DNA from: Paenalcaligenes sp052103955
Lineage (GTDB): Bacteria > Pseudomonadota > Gammaproteobacteria > Burkholderiales > Burkholderiaceae_B
Length of the DNA: 64,000 nt
Direction: 5' to 3'
NCBI GenBank assembly: GCA_052103955.1
Contig: JBQELO010000009.1
Location: forward strand, 1 to 64,000
In this document: one piece after another, positions 43,282 through 51,631 of the stretch
Position numbering within the stretch: position 1 is the stretch's first letter
Layout: every line of letters begins with the position of its first letter
Program-made: the position numbers and the translations under genes
Notes under the pieces: generated by a model
Database searches by the model: none
Told to the model about the DNA's origin: nothing
Seen by the model: the letters and a program-made list of their open reading frames with translations, nothing else

Positions 43282-44394
43282 GTGAGCTTATTAAAACGAA
43301 TTCTGGGTACACGACAAACAACTGCTACAGAAATCAGTACAGCGGGTGATGACGAACAGCCGGTACTGGTCAACGCCTATGCAACGGTTGCTGTGACGCC
43401 AGAATTAGATTTTCCGCATGACTTACTGTCTCAACGCGATCACTCTGACCCAGAGCTAGCCGAACACCTAGATGGATTCATCGGTTATGTCATGAGCCGT
43501 GGCGATGGTCAAATGAATGCTATGCGTTATCATCTGTGGCGACATATTCAGCGGGTACAAAACCATATCAGTCTTCGCGTTAAACAGCAGGACTTATCTG
43601 CCATGAGCGCTTGGGCTGCCAGTGCCAATGCCGTAGTTTTTCTGCCCGATGGTTCAGTCTGTACCCCAGAGCTTGCAACGCTGATGACAACAGAAGGCGT
43701 ATTTTCTGAGCATGAGGGGTTGCCGTATTTGCCAGATGCTCTGGCCAGACGTGAACAGAGTCTGGCTTTATTGGCCGATCTCTCTCCTAACCCACCAGTG
43801 TCAATGCCGCCTGTGCTGGCCGAGGCAGAGGTGCATTTGCGATCAGTAGCTGATATTGTGCATCGTGCGTTAAGTTTGTTTTGTGTAGCGTCCGAAGGGA
43901 TTGTTATTTTAGATAAGGAAGACAGCTGCTTACCGTTTATGGCCGAGCGTAATCCTGTTGGGTTAGCGATGCTAAGCGAGCAAGAGAAAGCCTTTATTGC
44001 GGCCGAAGAGCCAGATGAGCACGCAGCAATACAGATGAGCTGGCGACATGAAGCGTTGAATGTGCTGTTGTGGGCGCTATCTAAAAATCCAGAGCCACTG
44101 TCCCCTGCTTCCGATGTAGTAGATTCTCAAGTAGTGTTTGATAAAACCATGAAGTTAATTGAGCTTAACAACAGCGGGCATGCTTTTACATTACGCCCAA
44201 CGGCCGAGATTTTGGATCTGCTTGATTTAACATGGCGTCAACACTGGGCAATTCGGCAAGCGGCGCAAAGTGATGAGCCTGTTGAGGGCTTAATCCCTGG
44301 TGTGGTGATGGAAAGGCACTACGCACTGAACTGGTTAACGAATTTCCAGAACGACACGGATACAGACTGGGATGACATAGATACACCCACATAA
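43282..44394 (+). CDS. DUF4272 domain protein
   Basis: The 370-residue soluble product has a basic N-terminus (MSLLKRILGTRQ), an uncharacterised N-terminal half and a C-terminal DUF4272 region recognised by SWRHEALNVLLWALS and VMERHYALNWLTNF. DUF4272 has no known function; some members sit near polymorphic toxin immunity genes. The GTG start has GGGAGAAG upstream. Convergent with the SUKH gene; a shared terminator lies between. Confidence 0.8.
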   Translation: MSLLKRILGTRQTTATEISTAGDDEQPVLVNAYATVAVTPELDFPHDLLSQRDHSDPELAEHLDGFIGYVMSRGDGQMNAMRYHLWRHIQRVQNHISLRVKQQDLSAMSAWAASANAVVFLPDGSVCTPELATLMTTEGVFSEHEGLPYLPDALARREQSLALLADLSPNPPVSMPPVLAEAEVHLRSVADIVHRALSLFCVASEGIVILDKEDSCLPFMAERNPVGLAMLSEQEKAFIAAEEPDEHAAIQMSWRHEALNVLLWALSKNPEPLSPASDVVDSQVVFDKTMKLIELNNSGHAFTLRPTAEILDLLDLTWRQHWAIRQAAQSDEPVEGLIPGVVMERHYALNWLTNFQNDTDTDWDDIDTPT

Positions 44395-44397
44395 ATA

Positions 44398-44428
44398 AAT
44401 GGCTACTGCTTTATACAGTAGCCATTTC
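44398..44428. terminator. Bidirectional terminator between DUF4272 and SUKH genes
   Basis: AAATGGCTACTG and CAGTAGCCATTT form a 12-base-pair stem, T-rich on both strands. Confidence 0.8.
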
Positions 44429-44465
44429 TACATCTAGCCAACAACACCATGATTTGGGTGCTTCG

Positions 44466-45062
44466 TTATTGGTTATATTCCCACGCGTCTAGCATCTGTT
44501 GTGCTGTATCTAGGCTACCCAATGCTGCAGCTAAGTGTGCGCGTATGGTTTGGTAGCCTGTTTCAGTTAAGGCCTCATCATCAAACTGATCTTCATCCAA
44601 TTCGCAATAGCTGGTGGCTACACAGGCAATAGCACCAATGGCGGTGTAAAGATCATTGGCAAATAAGACAGGCTTCCAAAGACCTGCACCATGGAAAGCA
44701 AAGAGTACATGCCCAGTAGCGTGGTCATAGATAAAAGGGTCACCGCCTTGCTCGGCAATCACCAACCAATTGGGGTTCCAGCCGTAAAGCCTGTCGTCGG
44801 GGTTGGTTGACCACGCATAACCTGCTTGTAGCGATTCCAGTTTACTGAGGGGAGGAATGCACACGGGGTTACCGCCTACAGTCAATGTGCAGCCTACTGG
44901 CCCCACTTTTTCGTGATACGTGTTACCCAATGGGCCAACCTGCAGGTAGAACTCTTGTAGTGGTGTTGGTAACGCCTGTTGACCTGTCCATTCAGAGGGA
45001 GGCTGAGAGCGTAACTGCCCAAAAGGTTCTAATAATGTGCGTAGTGTGTCAGCGGTAAACAT
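44466..45062 (-). CDS. SMI1/KNR4 (SUKH) superfamily protein
   Basis: The 198-residue product carries the SUKH pattern: LPTPLQEFYLQVGPLG near the N-terminus, GWNPNWLVIAEQGGDPFIYD in the middle and VLFAFHGAG after it. SUKH proteins commonly act as immunity proteins against nuclease toxins, but here no toxin gene is adjacent, so the role is open. It lies 50 bases past the KfrA-like gene on the same strand and might be co-transcribed with it. Confidence 0.8.
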   Translation of the reverse strand: MFTADTLRTLLEPFGQLRSQPPSEWTGQQALPTPLQEFYLQVGPLGNTYHEKVGPVGCTLTVGGNPVCIPPLSKLESLQAGYAWSTNPDDRLYGWNPNWLVIAEQGGDPFIYDHATGHVLFAFHGAGLWKPVLFANDLYTAIGAIACVATSYCELDEDQFDDEALTETGYQTIRAHLAAALGSLDTAQQMLDAWEYNQ

Positions 45063-45112
45063 AAAAGGCGGGGACGTTGATGGCGTGAATGAAATTGGGA
45101 GGTAACGCTATT

Positions 45113-46162
45113 TTATGACTCAGAGGGGGTTACACGGCGCACCCTGCCCTCTAGCACTTTCATACTTTTGCGTTTAGCTGCTTTAGCGGGTTTTAGCGCA
45201 TTACCCGAGTAGTGCTGTTCTTTAAGCAGTGCCATTTCAGCGCTAGTTTGTGCCAACTGTTGGTACAGGGTTCTAAGCTCGCTATCAGCCCTCTCTAGGT
45301 TTAGGTTAAGCGTAGTGAGTGCACCTTCTAGCTTGCTGTTTTCATGCTGCGCTTCTTGCAGCTGTTGCTGTAATTGCTGTGCAGCAACTTGCTGCTGTTG
45401 GGCTTCCGTTTGCGCGGCAGTGCGTAGGGTGTCTACTTCTTTTTGGGCTTTAGCGGCAGCCAGTCGTTCTCTGTCTAAATCCACCATTAAGCGTTTTTCC
45501 ATGTCACGTGAACGTGACTCGGCTAATTGAGCAGAAAGGTGCAGTTTTTCTAGCTCTACGCTGAATTCTTTGCGGCTGTCATGAAGTTGCTGTTGTAGCG
45601 ACAGTATGTCGTCTTGTGCTTGCACCAACTGAGTGTTTAAGGCGTTTTTCGTTTCCTTAGCAGCAGCCAGCGTTTCTCTGTAGCTAATGATCTCTTGTTG
45701 GGCTACGGATAAGGAGTGTTGGGTGCCCTGCTCCCGTTGTAGTGCCTGATCACGCTCTAGCTCAAAAGCAGCGGCATCTGCTCTGGCCTTCGCCGCAATG
45801 GCTTGAGCTTCTGCTTCAACACTGCGTAATGATTCATGAGCCGCTTCTTGGGCGTGACGCCAAAGCGTAGCGATAAGCTCACCTGCTGCTGAGGTAAGTG
45901 TTTCGGGCAAATCAGGATGCTCGATACGTGTACGGCTTTTTTCGCGCAGTTCTTCCCAGAATGTGACCAACGCTTGTGATGGCGCACTCATGCTGCCTTT
46001 ACGTACTAGTTGATACAGCTTATTAGCAGTGGGTGTAGTGCCATATCTAAAGAATAACAATGCACAGACTTCCCTATAAAGCTCTTGGGTATTTGAGAAC
46101 CGCTCTTTAAGCGCCTCAACCTCGGCATTTAGGCTTATTTCGTTGATATTGGCTGTATTCAT
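45113..46162 (-). CDS. KfrA-like DNA-binding coiled-coil protein
   Basis: The 349-residue product has an N-terminal helix-turn-helix domain of the plasmid KfrA type (LYREVCALLFFRYGTTPTANK, LYQLVRKGSMSAPSQALV, about 30-80) and a very long coiled coil (about 115-330) rich in Ala, Glu and Gln. A Lys/Arg-rich tail (AKAAKRKSMK) follows. KfrA represses its own promoter and helps plasmid stability; chromosomal forms are little studied. AGGGG precedes the ATG at 46162; the longer GTG reading at 46219 would cross the operator region. Divergent from a recombinase. Confidence 0.85.
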   Translation of the reverse strand: MNTANINEISLNAEVEALKERFSNTQELYREVCALLFFRYGTTPTANKLYQLVRKGSMSAPSQALVTFWEELREKSRTRIEHPDLPETLTSAAGELIATLWRHAQEAAHESLRSVEAEAQAIAAKARADAAAFELERDQALQREQGTQHSLSVAQQEIISYRETLAAAKETKNALNTQLVQAQDDILSLQQQLHDSRKEFSVELEKLHLSAQLAESRSRDMEKRLMVDLDRERLAAAKAQKEVDTLRTAAQTEAQQQQVAAQQLQQQLQEAQHENSKLEGALTTLNLNLERADSELRTLYQQLAQTSAEMALLKEQHYSGNALKPAKAAKRKSMKVLEGRVRRVTPSES

Positions 46163-46192
46163 TGTTACCCCTCTGTCGTTAATTAATAATAC

Positions 46193-46259
46193 AACGTAAT
46201 ACGTTAAGAATACAATCATTGTTGATTAAAATTTGACATTACTCTTATAATGTCAAATT
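46193..46259. promoter_or_regulatory. Three palindromes in the KfrA-like/recombinase divergent promoter region
   Basis: AACGTA-A-TACGTT (46193-46205), ACAAT-C-ATTGT (46212-46222) and AATTTGACATTA-CTCTTA-TAATGTCAAATT (46230-46259, perfect 12-base arms). The last overlaps a likely plus-strand promoter: TTGATT (46222-46227), 18 bases, TATAAT (46246-46251). On the minus strand TTGTAT and TATTAT 18 bases apart may serve the KfrA-like gene. The sites probably bind the KfrA-like protein. Confidence 0.6.
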
Positions 46260-46282
46260 ACTACTACTTTAGTGAATCAGTT

Positions 46283-47473
46283 ATGTCGGAAAGCGATTCC
46301 ACGGCGCTTGTACACTTCCCTCCCCTAGAACACATGCTGCATTCTGCGCATTTGGACGGTAGCAATGGCACAAACCGGGTAATAGGCGGCCGTGCACAGA
46401 TTTCCGCCACTACAGACATCGCTGCTATACAAGCGTGGTTGGCGCGTTTCATTGATTCACCTAACACCTTTGCCAATTACCGCAAAGAAGCCGAACGGCT
46501 GCTGTTATGGGCCACTATCGCTATGCGTAAGCCGGTGTCGTCCCTGACGCACGAAGATTTGTTGTTGTATCAGTATTTTTTAAATGATCCGCAACCAGCA
46601 GCTCAGTGGGTAATGCCCGCTGGTCGTAAAGTCGCTAGGTCTCACCCGCATTGGTGTCCCTTTGCTGGCCCACTCTCCCAAGCGAGTCAACGCCAGGCGT
46701 TAATTATTCTGAACTCACTATTTTCGTGGTTGGTGTCGGCGGGGTATTTGGCTGGTAACCCGTTATCGTTGTCTAAACAGCGTGCGCGTCAGGCTGCACC
46801 TAGGGTGAGCCGCTACTTAGACGACGAGATCTGGCTGGAAGTAAAACGTACCATTACTGAATTACCTCAAGAGTCAGACCGTGAACGAGAGCACTACGCT
46901 AGGCTACGTTGGTTGTTTTCATTGTTATATGTGTGCGGGCTACGTATTTCTGAGGTTATAGACAATACGATGGCAGGTTTCTTTTGCCGACGCGGCAATG
47001 ATGGTACCGAGCGTTGGTGGTTAGAAATTACGGGCAAGGGAAATAAAACCCGAATTGTGCCGGCGACTACCGAGCTAATGGCAGAACTGCAGCGTTATAG
47101 AAAAGAAAAAGGGTTGTCTCCCTACCCTACTTCTACTGAAATTACGCCTTTGTTGCTACCTATAGGTCATCAGCAGCGTAGTTTGACGCGTGCGGGTGTT
47201 CACACGATCGTTAAATCGGTGTTTACAGCTACGGCAAACCGACTACGGGCAACGGACGCAGAAAAAGAATGGCAAGCACAGCAGTTAGAACAAGCATCTG
47301 CGCATTGGCTGCGACACACGGCAGGTTCACATATGGCGAATAAACAGGTGGACTTACGCCATGTACGCGATAACTTAGGTCACGAGTCATTAAGCACCAC
47401 GAATATTTACCTGCACTCCGCTGACGATGCCAGACATACTGAAACCGAGCAGCATCATAAAATTCAGTGGTAA
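46283..47473 (+). CDS. Tyrosine recombinase/integrase
   Basis: The 396-residue product is a XerC/D-like recombinase. Counting from 46283, the core-binding domain spans about 40-165 and the catalytic domain carries Arg221 (CGLRISEV), Lys252 (TGKGNKTR), His341 and Arg344 (HWLRHT), His367 (LGHES) and Tyr376 (TNIYLH), so all catalytic residues are present. I chose 46283 because an ATG at 46250 lies in the TATAAT/operator arm. No att site, excisionase or phage genes are seen nearby; it may act on a partner elsewhere or have a housekeeping role. Confidence 0.9.
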   Translation: MSESDSTALVHFPPLEHMLHSAHLDGSNGTNRVIGGRAQISATTDIAAIQAWLARFIDSPNTFANYRKEAERLLLWATIAMRKPVSSLTHEDLLLYQYFLNDPQPAAQWVMPAGRKVARSHPHWCPFAGPLSQASQRQALIILNSLFSWLVSAGYLAGNPLSLSKQRARQAAPRVSRYLDDEIWLEVKRTITELPQESDREREHYARLRWLFSLLYVCGLRISEVIDNTMAGFFCRRGNDGTERWWLEITGKGNKTRIVPATTELMAELQRYRKEKGLSPYPTSTEITPLLLPIGHQQRSLTRAGVHTIVKSVFTATANRLRATDAEKEWQAQQLEQASAHWLRHTAGSHMANKQVDLRHVRDNLGHESLSTTNIYLHSADDARHTETEQHHKIQW

Positions 47474-47876
47474 GTATGCCTCATTGCCTTCCTGCAGCAA
47501 TTTATTACCTTTTTGATTTGAAATCACGGTACTTGGCAGCCATTTTATGGCGTGCATTTTCATACATCCATAAGAAATAATCTAAGCTTAAAGTAATTTA
47601 TTGTATTTATAATCAATGGCTTACGATCGTATTTGGCTTAAATTTTTCGTTACATGATTTAGTCTAGTAAAGTGCTAAATCAATAGATGATTTAGTGTAT
47701 TTGTTGCCCTAAGCGTACGATTTTGGCACCGTTATATTCTTATCTATATAGGTCTTGCGCTAGATCAAACATGAATCCGATAAGGGTTTCTACCCATATA
47801 GGCTCTCTATACCATGAGTATTGAATGTGACATTACCGTTATTGCCGCATTTCTTTATTAATTATGGGTAGCGTTT
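47474..47876. other. 403-base AT-rich regulatory gap with short inverted and direct repeats
   Basis: No coding region seen. The stretch is clearly richer in A and T than its neighbours. It holds TGATTT-G-AAATCA (47514-47526) and three copies of the 8-mer TGATTTAG, at 47655-47662, inverted at 47675-47682 and direct at 47688-47695. An FNR-type box lies further on. The repeats could be a regulator array or a recombinase binding site. Confidence 0.5.
47755..47768 (+). promoter_or_regulatory. FNR/Anr-type box upstream of the triheme cytochrome gene
   Basis: TTGCGCTAGATCAA fits the FNR consensus TTGAT-N4-ATCAA with two mismatches in the left half. A CATATA hexamer 27 bases downstream (47795-47800) would put the box near -41.5, the class II activator position. 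This suggests induction of the two cytochrome genes when oxygen is low. Confidence 0.6.
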
Positions 47877-49235
47877 ATGAAAGCCTTGTCTAAAACCCTG
47901 ATCGTTGCACTGGTTGCGCTGGGGGTCGGTTATGGCGGATCACAGCTTATTCTTTCGCAACGTAGCATAACCTCCTCCTCTGCCAGCAACTTGAACTTGG
48001 ATGATGAAACACTCATCAAGCAAGGAGCCTATGTGTCCCGCACTGGCGACTGTGTAGCCTGTCATACCGTACCTGGTGGTAAAGAGTATGCTGGCGGCTT
48101 GGCCATGCAAACACCATTGGGGGCGATTTACTCCACGAACATTACGCCTGACGTAGACACTGGTATTGGTAGCTACACATTAGACGAATTCAAAACAGCA
48201 GTGCAGCACGGTGTACGTAAAGACGGTGCGGCGTTATACCCTGCTATGCCTTACCCTTCTTACGCCATCATGAATGATGACGATATGAACGCGCTATACG
48301 CGTACTTCATGCGTGGCGTGCCAGCGGTAAAACAAGAAAACGCTGAGCCCACCCTACCTAAGCTATTCCAAATGCGTTGGACGGTAGCGTGGTGGCAATG
48401 GTTGTTTGCACCTAAAGACCAGCAGTTTGTTGCTGATGATGCTGTAGACAGCATTAAAAACCGTGGTGCTTACCTGGTTCAAGGTCCGGGTCACTGTGGC
48501 GCCTGTCATACCCCTCGCGGCTTGGCCTACCAAGAGTTAGCCATGAGCCTAAATGAAGGCGACGACTTTTTGTCTGGTGCGGTCATTGATGGCTGGCGAG
48601 CAAAAAGCTTACGTGGCGAAGGGCGTGGTTTAGCAAGCTGGACTGAGGACGAGCTGGTTGATTTCTTTGCTACCGGCAGAACCGACAAAGTAGCCGCCTT
48701 TGGTGCCATGGCTGATGTGGTGGAACACAGCACGCAATACATGACACCCGAAGATCAACGTGCTATGGCGCAATACCTGAAGGCATTGCCTCCAGTAAAA
48801 GGCCGCAACCCCGAGATTCCACATCAAACGGATACCACGACACAAGCGCAGTTAGATGGCCAATACACTACTCCTGGTGCCTGGTTATACGCTGAGCATT
48901 GTGTAACGTGTCACCGTGCTGATGGTAAAGGTGTGCCGCGTATATTCCCTGCATTGGCGGGTAACTCGGCTGTGTTTGCCAACAATGCGCAATCAGTCAT
49001 TCAGGTGACCTTAGAAGGTGGTCGTATGCCTGAAAACCATGTAGATGAAATGACCTTTACTATGCCCGCATTCCGTCACTTAGGTGATCAAGAAGTGGCT
49101 GATGTGGTGAACTTCATCCGTACTAGCTGGACCAACGAAGCCCCTACGATTCAAGCTGAAGACGTAGCGCATATTCGTCAGTTCGTCGCCAAAAAATCGC
49201 CTAACATCCTTCCTGAAGGAGCCAGCCATGAGTAA
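47877..49235 (+). CDS. Triheme cytochrome c, dehydrogenase-subunit type
   Basis: The 452-residue product has an N-terminal signal/anchor helix (about 5-27) and three CxxCH heme sites: CVACH at 59-63, CGACH at 207-211 and CVTCH at 342-346. Layout and motifs such as YAGGLAMQTPLGAIYSTNIT, TMPAFRHLGDQEVADVVNFI match the cytochrome subunit of membrane alcohol, gluconate or aldehyde dehydrogenases, which passes electrons to ubiquinone. No such dehydrogenase is encoded here. The stop overlaps the tsdA-like start by 8 bases, so it probably accepts electrons from that enzyme. Confidence 0.9.
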   Translation: MKALSKTLIVALVALGVGYGGSQLILSQRSITSSSASNLNLDDETLIKQGAYVSRTGDCVACHTVPGGKEYAGGLAMQTPLGAIYSTNITPDVDTGIGSYTLDEFKTAVQHGVRKDGAALYPAMPYPSYAIMNDDDMNALYAYFMRGVPAVKQENAEPTLPKLFQMRWTVAWWQWLFAPKDQQFVADDAVDSIKNRGAYLVQGPGHCGACHTPRGLAYQELAMSLNEGDDFLSGAVIDGWRAKSLRGEGRGLASWTEDELVDFFATGRTDKVAAFGAMADVVEHSTQYMTPEDQRAMAQYLKALPPVKGRNPEIPHQTDTTTQAQLDGQYTTPGAWLYAEHCVTCHRADGKGVPRIFPALAGNSAVFANNAQSVIQVTLEGGRMPENHVDEMTFTMPAFRHLGDQEVADVVNFIRTSWTNEAPTIQAEDVAHIRQFVAKKSPNILPEGASHE

Positions 49236-50139
49236 AGCCAAAATTCTTTCAGTCGTAGCCTTGGCCATTGCTGGTATCGCTGGTGCATCGTGGTATAGCT
49301 TAGCTAGCCCTACCCTTACAGGCCCAACCGAGAAAAGCTACCCTATTATTGATGTAGAAACCAAGCAGGTGGTAGGTCAGTACCAAATACCGTCCGATCT
49401 GCTGATTGCAAACGAACCTAATGCAGAATCCATTTTGTACGGTAAACGCTTGTTGAATGAAACACGTCGTTTATTGCCAGACAATGTGGGCGCAATGATG
49501 AACTGTAGCAGCTGCCACATCGCTGAAGGTAAAGCTCCTTTGGGCGCACACTACATCAACAGTTTTGTGAGCTACCCTAAAGTCATGCCGCGCTCCGGCA
49601 AGATGGTTGATTTGGCTGGCCGTATTAACGGGTGTTTTATGCGCTCAATGAACGGCAAGCCATTACCAGTAGATTCCGCAGAAATGGTAGGTATGCTGGA
49701 CTACATGAAATGGTTGTCACAAGGTATGGAGCCAGGGCAAAAAGCACAGGTGCCTATTGCTGGTCCTTTGGACGAAAGCTTAGTACCTAACACTGAACGT
49801 GGCCGTGACTTATACGCAGCGCAATGCGCAACCTGTCATGGTGCGAATGGCGAAGGCCTAAAAGATGAACGTGGCAATATTGTGTTCCCACCACTATGGG
49901 GCGATGAATCCTTCAATATTGGTGCGGGTCTAGCACGTACTTATAAAGCCGCTGCTTTTATTAAGTACAACATGCCTATGAGCGTTGAGGACCATGGCGC
50001 ATGGGGCCAAGGTGGTGTGTTGGATGATCAGGATGCGGTAGACATTGCTGAGTACTTCACTCATATGCCTAGACCTGACTTTGCCGGCAAAGTAAACGAT
50101 TGGCCTAATGGCAAAAAGCCTAAGGACGCACGTTACTAA
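49228..50139 (+). CDS. tsdA: TsdA-like diheme cytochrome c, thiosulfate dehydrogenase
   Basis: TsdA joins two thiosulfates into tetrathionate in the periplasm, and some members run the reverse reaction. The 303-residue product has a signal helix (about 1-27), heme sites CSSCH at 93-97 and CATCH at 200-204, and GRINGCFMRSMNGKPLP with Cys136, the expected axial Cys ligand of heme 1. FPPLWGDESFNIGAGLARTY and KYNMPMS (candidate heme 2 methionine) match the family. Co-translation with the triheme cytochrome suggests a TsdA plus quinone-linked acceptor pair in place of the usual TsdB or DoxD. Direction of the reaction is not shown. Confidence 0.85.
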   Translation: MSKAKILSVVALAIAGIAGASWYSLASPTLTGPTEKSYPIIDVETKQVVGQYQIPSDLLIANEPNAESILYGKRLLNETRRLLPDNVGAMMNCSSCHIAEGKAPLGAHYINSFVSYPKVMPRSGKMVDLAGRINGCFMRSMNGKPLPVDSAEMVGMLDYMKWLSQGMEPGQKAQVPIAGPLDESLVPNTERGRDLYAAQCATCHGANGEGLKDERGNIVFPPLWGDESFNIGAGLARTYKAAAFIKYNMPMSVEDHGAWGQGGVLDDQDAVDIAEYFTHMPRPDFAGKVNDWPNGKKPKDARY

Positions 50140-50174
50140 TTTATAAGAAATTAATCTCCCTTCAAGCCAGATTT

Positions 50175-50206
50175 AAGGCTGCCCTCCCCTAGGCAGCCTT
50201 TTTTTA
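50175..50206 (+). terminator. Rho-independent terminator after tsdA
   Basis: AAGGCTGCC (50175-50183) pairs with GGCAGCCTT (50192-50200), followed by seven T. Confidence 0.92.
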
Positions 50207-50212
50207 TCTAGC

Positions 50213-51418
50213 TTACTCAGCAGCGCTTACACGTACGGTTGCCGCAATTTTCTTAGCACGCTCACGTGCAGCGTCAACGGTTTCATCGTAGGCAAGTGCT
50301 ACACCCATGCGGCGCTTAGTAAAGCTTTCTGGTTTACCAAATAAACGCAGATCGGATTGAGGAATGCTTAATGCTTCTGCCACGCCATCAAAGGTCACGT
50401 TTTTGCTATCTACACCACCATAGATTACAGCGCTAGCACCGGGTGCCAGCAACGCCGTGGAAACAGGCAACCCTAAAATAGCACGAGCATGCAGTTCGAA
50501 TTCATTTTGACGCTGTGTCACCATGGTGACCATACCGGTATCGTGTGGGCGTGGGCTTACTTCGCTAAACCACACTTGATCGCCTTTCACAAACAGCTCA
50601 ACACCAAAAATGCCTTGACCGCCTAAATCTTGGGTAATAGATTTTGCAATGTGTTGTGCCGATTCCAGCGCTGCTTGGCTCATGGGATGTGGCTGCCAGC
50701 TTTCTACGTAATCGCCATCTACTTGTTTATGACCAATGGGTGCACAGAAACTGGTTTGTACCTGGCCCCGTGCGTCTAGACTGCGGACAGTCAATAAGGT
50801 GATTTCGTAATCAAAATCGATAAAGCCTTCTACAATCACGCGCTGTTGGCTAACACGGCCACCTTCCATGGCGTAATGCCAGGCTTTTTCTATGTCGTCA
50901 GGGCCACTGATTTTGCTTTGGCCTTTACCTGAGCTGCTCATCAACGGTTTGATCACGCAGGGGTAGCCAATATGGTCTTGGATTGCGGCTTTGAGCTCAT
51001 CTAAGGTGTTGCAGAATTTATAGGGGCTAGTCGCTAACCCTAGGGTTTCCGCTGCTAAACGACGAATACCTTCGCGGTCCATCGTCAATTGTGTGGCGCG
51101 AGCCATGGGCACGACGCGTGCTGTACCTGCTGCCTCAACAGCGGCTAAAGCATCGGTAGCAATTGCTTCAATTTCTGGCACGATAATGTGCGGTTTGACT
51201 TGTGCTATTAACGCTGTCAAGGCGTTGGCATCGCGCATGTCGGTAACAAAAGCATGGTGTGCAACCTGATGGCCAGGAGCATTTTCATAGCGATCAACCG
51301 CAATGGTTTCTACGCCAAGACGCTGCAAGGCAATAATCACTTCCTTACCCAGCTCCCCTGCGCCTAATAGCATGACGCGAGTTGCAGCAGGACTAAGCGG
51401 TGTACCTAATGACTTCAT
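50213..51418 (-). CDS. purT: Formate-dependent GAR transformylase
   Basis: PurT makes formylglycinamide ribonucleotide from GAR, formate and ATP in purine synthesis, independent of folate. The 401-residue ATP-grasp enzyme has RVMLLGAGELGKEVIIALQR at the N-terminus, IKPLMSSSGKGQSKI, GVELFVKGDQVWFSEVSPRP HDTG-type metal and substrate residues, and ALSIPQSDLRLFGKPES. Single-gene unit, divergent from nadA. Confidence 0.95.
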   Translation of the reverse strand: MKSLGTPLSPAATRVMLLGAGELGKEVIIALQRLGVETIAVDRYENAPGHQVAHHAFVTDMRDANALTALIAQVKPHIIVPEIEAIATDALAAVEAAGTARVVPMARATQLTMDREGIRRLAAETLGLATSPYKFCNTLDELKAAIQDHIGYPCVIKPLMSSSGKGQSKISGPDDIEKAWHYAMEGGRVSQQRVIVEGFIDFDYEITLLTVRSLDARGQVQTSFCAPIGHKQVDGDYVESWQPHPMSQAALESAQHIAKSITQDLGGQGIFGVELFVKGDQVWFSEVSPRPHDTGMVTMVTQRQNEFELHARAILGLPVSTALLAPGASAVIYGGVDSKNVTFDGVAEALSIPQSDLRLFGKPESFTKRRMGVALAYDETVDAARERAKKIAATVRVSAAE

Positions 51419-51606
51419 GAGTGACTCCGGTATAACAGGCTCTATACGATAAATTCACAAAGAAACATTGTAATCGCACCTACTGCCTAGTAGGCAACAT
51501 TCCATTGACTGATCATTTTGTCGCATTAGCACCGGCAAAAGCAGTTACCGCGCCTATTCGTATGTACCCACTTGTTTTTTTAGCGCCTATGCTCTACATT
51601 AATTAA

Positions 51607-51619
51607 GCTCAATTTGAGC
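51607..51619 (+). promoter_or_regulatory. Palindrome next to the nadA ribosome site
   Basis: GCTCAA-T-TTGAGC is a perfect 6-base-arm palindrome 5 bases before AAGGAG of nadA. It could bind a repressor of NAD synthesis, but I cannot name one. Confidence 0.35.
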
Positions 51620-51631
51620 ATATAAGGAGAA

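Noticed and set aside
45315..45530. Cys/Ser-rich frame opposite the KfrA-like coiled coil
   Set aside because: It is the mirror of Gln/Ala/Glu-rich codons, giving runs of Cys and Ser; a compositional artefact.
46232..46251. TTGACA and TATAAT next to each other before the recombinase
   Set aside because: The TTGACA and TATAAT hexamers are only about 8 bases apart, far too close for a sigma-70 promoter. TTGACA is simply part of the palindrome; TTGATT at 46222 gives the correct spacing.
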